This document shows positions 55,163-62,419 of a DNA stretch of 64,000 nt, in pieces. Source of the stretch: JAAELZ01 sp965209105 (GTDB taxonomy: Bacteria; Pseudomonadota; Gammaproteobacteria; Arenicellales; Poriferihabitantaceae); the NCBI GenBank assembly GCA_965209105.1, contig CBDBQB010000034.1, positions 62,001 to 126,000 on the forward strand, given 5' to 3'. The stretch's first letter is position 1. Every line of letters begins with the position of its first letter. The notes under the pieces were generated by a model. That model was not told the DNA's origin and made no database searches. It worked only from the letters and a program-made list of their open reading frames with translations. The position numbers and the translations under genes were made by a program.

Positions 55163-56590
55163 TCAACCCGACCACAGACAATCTGTTCCGTGCCCCATCT
55201 CATTCACATTGGGCATAGGCTTTCCCGTGATTAGTTGCGCGATTTTTTGTAAGCAAACGTTGTCACGGTGAAACAAATGATCAACCGCTTGATCGATTGA
55301 TGCTTGACCCAATTCGCTGATATTTAGAGAAGTGCTAATATTATTTAGAGACTCCCTCAAGAAAGAGTTTTGTCGTTCATTGCGCAGCACACCTTCATCG
55401 ATACTTTGAAAAGTCGCGTGATAAAACTCAACGTGTTTGCGCTTGCCAAACTCAGGGAAAAAATCATTCTTCATGGAGTAATCTCGCATTTCCTGAATAA
55501 CTTCATCGCGATTTCGATCCATCAAAGAATTCACGCTGTCCATAAAATTTGAGTCAATGATGTAATCGGTCAGTCCGCGTGGATTGGGTGTATCGCTACT
55601 CACCCCAGATGGCGGCGTATACGCATCAATCAGGATCACAGCCACCCGATCGTAGTCTTTATCATTCTCCCGGATAAATTTGACTGCAGAACTCAATCCA
55701 AGGTTATCAAAACTACCGCCGTCGATAATATGCAGATAAGCCTCATCTTTGTTGTCAACATCTACTATGCAAGGCTTTGCTTTTTTATGCGGAAAAGCAT
55801 AATTTTTCATGGTCATCGAGTTAAACGCCGCTGGAAAGGATGCCGACCCCATCACTGCCCGCGCAAGCTCGTATTCATTGATATCTGAGCACAACTTTTG
55901 CCTGAAATCTTGATCTGTAAATGAAAATCCTTTCGCGAAATCTTTGCCAGAACTGGTGGTGGCATTAAGGATTAGATTTGGCCGTGTTGGGTTGATCTCA
56001 GCCATGGTGAAATCATGCCCTCGACTGGTCTCATATAGATTGTCCGCAAAAGTCTCCGCCATAATATCGGTTCGATCATAGGCGGTGAGCCAATAGCGCA
56101 ATATATTGTGCGGTAAAAACCAGCTGCCGAACCACCGCAGCGCAAAGTTTTTCGCCATCGCTTGTTTAACAGACTCAGTTTCCCAAACGGGTCGATTACC
56201 TGTTGGGGTTTCGAAATTTTCGTCCTGTTCGCTATCTGCCGACACGGCATAATACGACGCGGCCATCGAGCCACCCGAAATCGAAGAAATCGCATCGACC
56301 TCAGACAGCAAATCGATATCAAAATCTTCGAACACCGATTGCAGTTTCAGCATCGCCGATGCAGACCAATACGCCGCGCGACTTCCGCCGCCGGACAAGG
56401 CTAGAACGAATAGCGTTTGCCCGCCCGATCGTTGCTGCCATGCCCCTCGATCCTTGTCCAATTCAAAGCTTGCTTTGGTTTGCTGATTTTTATCTTCTGA
56501 CTCAAGCTGTTTATTGGTAAAGGCCAAAGTATTACAGCCTTGCAGAAAGCCTATCAGAGCGATTAAAGCGAAATATTTTATGAAATTCAT
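55163..56590 (-). CDS. Patatin-like phospholipase lipoprotein
   Basis: The 475-residue protein has a lipobox (GFLQGC, Cys 19), so it is exported and lipid-anchored. The patatin fold shows the oxyanion loop LALSGGGSRAAYW near residue 64, the nucleophile region SSISGGSMA near residue 103, and the catalytic Asp in IIDGGSFDNLG near residue 290. The usual GxSxG is SxSGG here, i.e. the first Gly is Ser. It should hydrolyse acyl esters of phospholipids. It is adjacent to a second lipoprotein with a PLA2-like site on the same strand. Confidence 0.87.
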   Translation of the reverse strand: MNFIKYFALIALIGFLQGCNTLAFTNKQLESEDKNQQTKASFELDKDRGAWQQRSGGQTLFVLALSGGGSRAAYWSASAMLKLQSVFEDFDIDLLSEVDAISSISGGSMAASYYAVSADSEQDENFETPTGNRPVWETESVKQAMAKNFALRWFGSWFLPHNILRYWLTAYDRTDIMAETFADNLYETSRGHDFTMAEINPTRPNLILNATTSSGKDFAKGFSFTDQDFRQKLCSDINEYELARAVMGSASFPAAFNSMTMKNYAFPHKKAKPCIVDVDNKDEAYLHIIDGGSFDNLGLSSAVKFIRENDKDYDRVAVILIDAYTPPSGVSSDTPNPRGLTDYIIDSNFMDSVNSLMDRNRDEVIQEMRDYSMKNDFFPEFGKRKHVEFYHATFQSIDEGVLRNERQNSFLRESLNNISTSLNISELGQASIDQAVDHLFHRDNVCLQKIAQLITGKPMPNVNEMGHGTDCLWSG

Positions 56591-56658
56591 CCTGTTCCTC
56601 CTTAACTATCCCAAAGTCTAATTATGATAGGTGAATCCTACGCCATTTCTTAGCAAAA

Positions 56659-57099
56659 TCAAAGCGCGCTTTTTTTATCAATCTCAAGCTGTTCTGCCGG
56701 CGTAATCGCTTTGTAGCCTCGATAATACGGCCAGCCGAAACCCCAACGAAAGCGACTCGGATACCAAGGCGCACCGCCTATTCTCACGCCTAACCACATT
56801 GAATTTGCCAAGGCTTTTCCACCCCCTGATTCAATCACACATTGTTTGAATTGCTCATCCGATAAAGCCCTTGCGGAAGCCACGCCGCCAGCCCAATAAG
56901 CTCGATCATGCGACACACAGCACGCTGCCCATTTTTTGGGCGTCCCAGGCGTTCCTTCGAAAAAATAGCTACACTCGTCGCTTACAAATGGCCGTAGATC
57001 CGTTGCTAAGATACGCTCCGGTGTCGTGCAAGCACTTAGTAAAATACTTATACCACCCAGTAACAGTCGGTAAATTGGTTCTAGCTTGAGCTTGGTCAT
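56659..57099 (-). CDS. Lipoprotein with phospholipase A2-like motif
   Basis: The 146-residue protein has a signal and lipobox (LLSACTT, Cys 24). Residues 60-72 read CCVSHDRAYWAGG, which matches the phospholipase A2 active-site pattern CCxxHDxxY, with His 64 and Asp 65 as the catalytic dyad. The usual second calcium-loop glycine pattern is not obvious. The remainder, GAPWYPSRFRWGFGWPYYRGY, is aromatic-rich. Small proteins of this type are widespread but untested, so enzymatic activity is inference. Confidence 0.7.
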   Translation of the reverse strand: MTKLKLEPIYRLLLGGISILLSACTTPERILATDLRPFVSDECSYFFEGTPGTPKKWAACCVSHDRAYWAGGVASARALSDEQFKQCVIESGGGKALANSMWLGVRIGGAPWYPSRFRWGFGWPYYRGYKAITPAEQLEIDKKSAL

Positions 57100-57187
57100 T
57101 GATATTTTTGCTTATAATTCATAGGCATGTGTATATTATGGGGCAGTTCTATTGAAAAAGAAAACACCTCGGCATCGCTATTAAATA

Positions 57188-57832
57188 ATGCGCGACCTCG
57201 CTACAATACCCCGCTTAACAGCCAACGATCAACAAGCCGTGTCAACCAGAACCGCTCGCGTAGAACGTAACACCAACGAAACCCAAATTTCTATTGAGAT
57301 TAATCTCGATGGAACTGGCCAAGCTAAGTTTGAAACAGGTGTGCCCTTTTTAGATCACATGCTGGATCAAATTGCGCGACATGGTCTGATGGATTTGGAC
57401 GTTAAAGCCAAGGGCGATTTAGAAATCGACGCCCATCACACGGTTGAAGATATCGGCATCACATTGGGCCAAGCTATCAGCCAAGCCATCGGCGATAAAA
57501 AGGGTATCGTTCGATACGGCCACGCCTATGTACCTTTGGACGAGGCATTAAGCCGAGTCGTCATTGATTTTTCTGGACGCCCCCAACTGGTCGAAGATGT
57601 CAAATATACCGGCAAAAATATCGGTAGCTTTGAAACTGAACTGGTGCACGAATTCTTTCAAGGATTTTGTAATCACGCCTTGGTGACCCTGCATATTGAT
57701 AATTTGCGCGGGCACAACTCGCATCATATTGTCGAAACAATATTCAAAGCCTTCGGTCGTGCGCTGCGCATGGCGATTGCAATCGATCCACGTGCTTCTG
57801 GCGTTATTCCGTCGACCAAAGGATCCTTGTAA
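57188..57832 (+). CDS. hisB: Imidazoleglycerol-phosphate dehydratase
   Basis: This monofunctional HisB has the manganese-binding motifs FLDHMLDQIARHG, DAHHTVEDIGI, FFQGFCNHA and GHNSHHIVETIFKAFGRAL. Family members are about 197 residues and begin at the position of GTG 57239 (VSTRTARVERNTNET), so the first 17 residues from this ATG may not be translated. No Shine-Dalgarno decides between them. A TATAAT at 57113-57118 is a possible -10. It is first in hisBHAFI and 0 bp from hisH. Confidence 0.94.
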   Translation: MRDLATIPRLTANDQQAVSTRTARVERNTNETQISIEINLDGTGQAKFETGVPFLDHMLDQIARHGLMDLDVKAKGDLEIDAHHTVEDIGITLGQAISQAIGDKKGIVRYGHAYVPLDEALSRVVIDFSGRPQLVEDVKYTGKNIGSFETELVHEFFQGFCNHALVTLHIDNLRGHNSHHIVETIFKAFGRALRMAIAIDPRASGVIPSTKGSL

Positions 57833-58465
57833 ATGAGCATCGTTGTCGTCGATCTGGGCACAGGCAATCTGCGCTCAGTGGCCAAAGCTGTGGAGCACGT
57901 TGCGCCAAAGAAAACCGTCCAAATCAGTCATCTGCCCGAAGTCATTCAACAGGCTGAGCGGATAGTCTTACCCGGTCAGGGCGCTATTGGCACGTGGATG
58001 AAACAATTGGAGCTAGAGGCTATCCGAGAGGCCGTCTTGGGCGCGTTAAAAAGCAAGCCTGTGCTTGGTATCTGCTTAGGTCTCCAAGCATTGTTTGAAT
58101 CTAGTTCAGAATATAGCGAAGCTAAATGTCTCAATATAATGCAGGGTAAAGTCGAACACTTTGCGGTGCATTTACCCCTTGAGCAATCTCAATTAAGCAT
58201 TCCACACATGGGTTGGAACAATGTGATACAAACCCAATCTCACCCTTTGTGGAACGGTATTGAAAACAAGGCAAGATTCTACTTTGTGCACAGCTACTTC
58301 GCACGTTGTATTACCGTTGGCGAGGAGGTCGGTCAGTGCAATTATGGTATTCCGTTTACCGCAGCGGCGGCAAACGATAATTTATTTGCGGTGCAATTTC
58401 ACCCCGAGAAAAGTCAACACGACGGTCTAAAACTCATCGAGAATTTTGTCAACTGGTCGATCTGA
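57833..58465 (+). CDS. hisH: Imidazole glycerol phosphate synthase glutaminase subunit
   Basis: The class I glutamine amidotransferase, 210 residues, supplies ammonia to HisF. The nucleophile Cys is in LGICLGLQALFE near residue 83, and the His-Glu pair in VQFHPEKSQHDG near residue 190. VDLGTGNLRSV marks the N terminus. hisA begins one base after its stop. Confidence 0.95.
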   Translation: MSIVVVDLGTGNLRSVAKAVEHVAPKKTVQISHLPEVIQQAERIVLPGQGAIGTWMKQLELEAIREAVLGALKSKPVLGICLGLQALFESSSEYSEAKCLNIMQGKVEHFAVHLPLEQSQLSIPHMGWNNVIQTQSHPLWNGIENKARFYFVHSYFARCITVGEEVGQCNYGIPFTAAAANDNLFAVQFHPEKSQHDGLKLIENFVNWSI

Positions 58466-58466
58466 G

Positions 58467-59216
58467 ATGTTGCTGATTCCTGCCATAGATTTAATCGACG
58501 GACAATGTGTACGCCTACGCCAAGGCGATTATGCGGATAAAACCGTGTTCGACACTAACCCTGTTGCGGTCGCAAGCAAATGGGTCGATGCAGGCGCGCG
58601 TCGTTTACATATTGTCGATCTCGATGGCGCTAAAGCGGGTGAGCCGATCAATGCGCATATTGTGCAAGCAATCTGCGAGCGTTTTCCTGAAATACCGATA
58701 CAAATTGGTGGCGGTATTCGGGACGAAACCACCGCTGAAGCCTATCTCAATGCGGGCGTATCGTATGTGATTATCGGCACAAAAGCCGTCAATGAGCCCG
58801 CCTTTATACAACGCCTGTGTCATACCTTTGGCGGAGAACATATTATTGTTGGATTAGATGCCAAGGGCAACCAACTGGCGACCGAAGGCTGGTTAAACAT
58901 CACGGATATAGGCTTGCTTGACTTGGCCAAGCAGTTTGAACAAGATGGCATTAACTCAATTATTTACACAGACATTAACCGCGATGGAATGATGCAAGGT
59001 GCCAACGCCGAAAACACCAACACGCTGGCAGAGTCGGTGGATATTCCGGTGATCGCTGCGGGTGGCGTTCACCAGCTCAGCGATTTAGAACATTTAGCAC
59101 GTATCACACAATGTAAGCTCGCTGGCGCCATCACAGGACGGGCGATTTACGAGGGTTCCTTGGATTTCACCCAGGGGCAATTGCTGTTGGATACACTGAG
59201 TAAGGAAATCGGCTAA
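58467..59216 (+). CDS. hisA: ProFAR isomerase
   Basis: This TIM-barrel isomerase of histidine synthesis has 249 residues. The catalytic Asp residues are in PAIDLIDGQCVRL and YTDINRDGMMQG, and phosphate sites in GGGIRDETTAEAYL and GGVHQLSDL. I use the ATG right after the hisH stop; an upstream in-frame ATG at 58446 lies inside hisH. Its stop TAA shares the A with the hisF ATG. Confidence 0.96.
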   Translation: MLLIPAIDLIDGQCVRLRQGDYADKTVFDTNPVAVASKWVDAGARRLHIVDLDGAKAGEPINAHIVQAICERFPEIPIQIGGGIRDETTAEAYLNAGVSYVIIGTKAVNEPAFIQRLCHTFGGEHIIVGLDAKGNQLATEGWLNITDIGLLDLAKQFEQDGINSIIYTDINRDGMMQGANAENTNTLAESVDIPVIAAGGVHQLSDLEHLARITQCKLAGAITGRAIYEGSLDFTQGQLLLDTLSKEIG

Positions 59217-59989
59217 TGGGACTGGCCAAACGTATTATCCCCTGCTTAGATGTCGACGCTGGCCGCGTGGTTAAAGGGGTTCAGTTTGTTGATATCCGCG
59301 ATGCGGGTGATCCGGTTGAGGTCGCCAAACGCTATGATGAGCAAGGCGCAGACGAAATAACTTTCTTAGATATTACTGCCAGCTCAGATAATCGTCAGAC
59401 CATGGTCAAGGTGGTTGAGCAAGTCGCCGATCAAGTTTTCATTCCCCTCACCGTCGGCGGGGGTATTCGTAAACTTGAAGACATTCATCGTATGCTACAC
59501 GCTGGCGCGGATAAAATAGGCATCAACACCACCGCAGTATTTAATCCAGACTTTATTACCGAGGCCAGCAAACACTTCGGCAATCAATGTATTGTTGCCT
59601 CTATTGATGCAAAAACGGTTAGCGCAGAGGGTGAATCACCGCGCTGGGAAATATTCACCCACGGCGGGCGCAAACCGACCGGATTGGATGCCGTCGACTG
59701 GGCAAAGAAAATGCAAGACAATGGCGCGGGCGAGATTTTGCTCACCAGCATGGACAAAGACGGCACGCGCAGTGGATTTAATCTTGCGCTCACGCGGGCA
59801 GTGAGTGACGCAGTGAGCATCCCCGTGATTGCATCGGGCGGCGTTGGTAACCTCGATCACCTCACAGATGGCGTGCTTAAAGGCGGCGCTGACGCAGTAT
59901 TGGCTGCGAGCATCTTCCATTTTGGTGATTATACGGTGCAACAAGCCAAAGCGCATATGGCGGCTGCCGGCATTGAAATGAGGATATGA
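59216..59989 (+). CDS. hisF: Imidazole glycerol phosphate synthase cyclase subunit
   Basis: The 257-residue TIM barrel pairs with HisH to make imidazole glycerol phosphate and AICAR. The catalytic Asp residues are in IPCLDVDAGRVVKGVQF and LLTSMDKDGTRSGFN, and phosphate loops are VGGGIRKLED and SGGVGNLDHL. It overlaps hisA by one base and hisI by 4 bp (ATGA). Confidence 0.96.
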   Translation: MGLAKRIIPCLDVDAGRVVKGVQFVDIRDAGDPVEVAKRYDEQGADEITFLDITASSDNRQTMVKVVEQVADQVFIPLTVGGGIRKLEDIHRMLHAGADKIGINTTAVFNPDFITEASKHFGNQCIVASIDAKTVSAEGESPRWEIFTHGGRKPTGLDAVDWAKKMQDNGAGEILLTSMDKDGTRSGFNLALTRAVSDAVSIPVIASGGVGNLDHLTDGVLKGGADAVLAASIFHFGDYTVQQAKAHMAAAGIEMRI

Positions 59990-60384
59990 CGATGACAAAA
60001 AATACGCAGTGGTTGGACGAAATTAAATGGACTCGCGATGGCCTGATCCCTGCCATCGCGCAGGACTATAAAACGGGGCAAGTGCTCATGATGGCTTGGA
60101 TGAACCGCGAAGCGCTTGAAGCCACCGTCAAAGAAAATCGCGCAATTTACTATTCACGCTCTCGGAAAAAACTCTGGCGTAAAGGCGAAGAGTCAGGCCA
60201 TGTCCAAACTTTGAAAGAGATTCGCTTAGACTGCGATAACGACGTCATTCTAATGCAAGTGGAACAAATCGGCGGCATCGCCTGCCATACCGGCCGCGAA
60301 CATTGCTTTTACAAACGCCTAGAAAATGGTCATTGGGTGAGCGTTGAAGCCGTGCTAAAAGACCCGAAAGAAATCTACAAGTAA
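59986..60384 (+). CDS. hisI: Phosphoribosyl-AMP cyclohydrolase
   Basis: The 132-residue enzyme opens the purine ring of PR-AMP. Its metal motifs are KGEESGHVQ, DCDNDVILMQV and CHTGREHCFYK. It is separate from HisE, not fused as in enteric bacteria. The start overlaps hisF by ATGA. Confidence 0.95.
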   Translation: MTMTKNTQWLDEIKWTRDGLIPAIAQDYKTGQVLMMAWMNREALEATVKENRAIYYSRSRKKLWRKGEESGHVQTLKEIRLDCDNDVILMQVEQIGGIACHTGREHCFYKRLENGHWVSVEAVLKDPKEIYK

Positions 60385-60409
60385 TTGGCCACAGCGTTAG
60401 AATACGGGC

Positions 60410-60730
60410 ATGAGTCAACATATACTCGACCTTCTGACCGACGTCATCAAACAGCGTAGCACCCAAGACCCTGCGGATTCTTACGTCGCATCGCTATTTG
60501 ATAAAGGCCTTGAAGAAATTCAGCAGAAGGTCAATGAAGAATCGTTGGAATCGATTTTGGCGGCACAAAGCGATGATCGACAAGCGCTGGTGTCTGAAGT
60601 CGCAGATTTATGGTTTCATACCATGGTCTTGTTGGCCTACAAAAATACTAACGTGGCAGAAGTCTTAAACGAACTAGAGCGTCGATTTGGCGTCTCGGGT
60701 ATTGAAGAAAAGGCCTCTCGCTCCCAATAG
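60410..60730 (+). CDS. hisE: Phosphoribosyl-ATP pyrophosphatase
   Basis: The 106-residue MazG-like pyrophosphatase has YVASLFDKGLEEIQQKVNEE and ALVSEVADLWFH, which hold the metal-binding acidic residues. A TAGAAT just before the ATG (60392-60408 region) could drive an almost leaderless transcript. tatA follows 86 bp downstream. Confidence 0.95.
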   Translation: MSQHILDLLTDVIKQRSTQDPADSYVASLFDKGLEEIQQKVNEESLESILAAQSDDRQALVSEVADLWFHTMVLLAYKNTNVAEVLNELERRFGVSGIEEKASRSQ

Positions 60731-60816
60731 ATAGGCAGTGAATAACGAGGAAATTATTAAATTTCCTTTAATATCAAATATTTAAAAAATTAACCAATTC
60801 AAAAAGAGGATTAATC

Positions 60817-61020
60817 ATGGGTTTCGGTGGCATTAGCGTTTGGCAACTTTTAATTGTTTTAGTGATCGTCGTGCTTATTTTCGGCACTAAAAAGCTCAAG
60901 AACATGGGCGGCGATATTGGCGGCGCAGTCAAAAACTTCAAGTCTGCAATGACAGATGAAGAAAAAGCGGAAGCGGAAGCAGAAGAGAGCAAATCAGACG
61001 AGCAGAATAAAGACAGCTAA
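60817..61020 (+). CDS. tatA: Twin-arginine translocase subunit TatA
   Basis: A 67-residue protein with an N-terminal membrane helix (SVWQLLIVLVIVVLIFG), the hinge FGTKKL and an amphipathic helix (LKNMGGDIGGAVKNFKSAM), then an acidic tail. It forms the oligomeric pore for folded proteins. AGAGG precedes the ATG. The hisE-tatABC order is found in pseudomonads and several other gammaproteobacteria. Confidence 0.95.
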   Translation: MGFGGISVWQLLIVLVIVVLIFGTKKLKNMGGDIGGAVKNFKSAMTDEEKAEAEAEESKSDEQNKDS

Positions 61021-61047
61021 GTTACTCACTTAAGCTAAGTTTTTAAA

Positions 61048-61554
61048 ATGATCGACGTAGGCTTTTGGGAAATCGCCATGATAGGCGTGCTGGCGCTGAT
61101 TATTCTCGGCCCCGAACGCCTACCGAAAGTCGCGCGCACCGCCGGACATTGGATGGGCAAAGCACGCAGTATGATACGTGATGTTAAAGCGGATCTTAAA
61201 TCTGAAATGAATGAGGCGGAGTTAGGCGAGCTAAAGAGCATAGGCGAGGAATTGCGCGCGGCGGGTAATACGTTTAAATCGCAAGTTGAATCCACCAGCC
61301 AAGCCGCGCAGGAAAAAGCCAGTGCAATGGACAGCGCGATTAATGACGCACTGAATAAACCCATGAGCACAGCCAAAAAATCAGATGCTGTCGCGCCAGC
61401 CAAACATAAAACGGCTAAGAAGAAAGCCAGCAGGAACAAGGCAGGCCAGAAAAAAACGAGCCGTAATTTATCGCCGGAAAATGCGGCTAAAAAGCCTGCC
61501 CGCAAGAAAAAAGTCACAAAGAAGAAAACTTCTCAGCTAAAAAAGACGACCTAA
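61048..61554 (+). CDS. tatB: Twin-arginine translocase subunit TatB with long basic tail
   Basis: TatB (168 residues) starts MIDVGFWEIAMIGVLALIILGPERLPKVAR, with the membrane helix and conserved hinge Pro. A helical region reaches about residue 95. From about residue 105 the protein is almost entirely Lys, Ala, Thr and Ser (APAKHKTAKKKASRNKAG, then KKPARKKKVTKKKTS), reminiscent of histone H1-like tails. It ends directly at the tatC start. Confidence 0.93.
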   Translation: MIDVGFWEIAMIGVLALIILGPERLPKVARTAGHWMGKARSMIRDVKADLKSEMNEAELGELKSIGEELRAAGNTFKSQVESTSQAAQEKASAMDSAINDALNKPMSTAKKSDAVAPAKHKTAKKKASRNKAGQKKTSRNLSPENAAKKPARKKKVTKKKTSQLKKTT

Positions 61555-62376
61555 ATGGAAGAAGGCTCACTCATTTCCCACTTGCTCGAGTTACGCAATC
61601 GCTTGCTGCGCTCGGTCATCGCATTGCTGATCGTTTTTATTCCTTTCGCATTTATCGCCAATGAGTTATATGAGTTTTTGGCCAAGCCATTGATGGAGCA
61701 ATTGCCGCAAGGCACAACCATGATTGCAACCGAGCCGCACGCGCCGTTCTTTGTCCCTTTTAAATTTGCCTTCGCCGTCGCCTTTGCAGTGACCATCCCC
61801 TACTTGCTATATCAAATGTGGGCATTTGTTGCACCGGGACTCTATCGACACGAAAAGCGCATGGTCTTTCCATTATTAATCTCGAGCAGCGCATTATTTT
61901 ATCTTGGTATCGCCTTTTCATATTTCGTGGTATTTCCACTGATATTTAAGTTTTTCACCGGCAGTGCGCCCGAAGGTGTTGCCGTCATGACAGACATTAA
62001 TTCCTATTTGAGCTTTGTGTTAAAGCTGTTCTTTGCCTTCGGTGTCGCATTTGAAGTACCGATCGCAACGATACTACTGGTAAAAATGGGCATTACGACT
62101 CCCGACGCACTTGCTGAAAAACGGCCTTATATCATCATTTCAGCCTTCATTGTCGGCATGCTGTTAACACCCCCTGATATCTTCTCACAAACCATGCTGG
62201 CGATTCCTGTATGGATACTGTTTGAGTTAGGGCTCTTGGCATCACGGAAGTTCATCAAGCCCTCACCCCAGGAAGATATTGACGATGATAGTTTTGATAT
62301 GGACGCAGAATTTGAAGCGGCCGAGAACGAATTGAACGTCTTGGACGCGCCGCCTACCACCCAGATAGACAAGTAG
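61555..62376 (+). CDS. tatC: Twin-arginine translocase subunit TatC
   Basis: The 273-residue receptor for twin-arginine signal peptides has six membrane helices. The N terminus SHLLELRNRLLRS carries the conserved Glu/Arg signal-binding surface, and YQMWAFVAPGLYRHEKR marks the second conserved loop. The C-terminal 35 residues are acidic (DIDDDSFDMDAEFEAAENE). With TatA and TatB it completes the translocon. Confidence 0.95.
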   Translation: MEEGSLISHLLELRNRLLRSVIALLIVFIPFAFIANELYEFLAKPLMEQLPQGTTMIATEPHAPFFVPFKFAFAVAFAVTIPYLLYQMWAFVAPGLYRHEKRMVFPLLISSSALFYLGIAFSYFVVFPLIFKFFTGSAPEGVAVMTDINSYLSFVLKLFFAFGVAFEVPIATILLVKMGITTPDALAEKRPYIIISAFIVGMLLTPPDIFSQTMLAIPVWILFELGLLASRKFIKPSPQEDIDDDSFDMDAEFEAAENELNVLDAPPTTQIDK

Positions 62377-62419
62377 TTCGACAAATGAACTAAAGGGATA
62401 GGGGATAGTCAGACAGGCC

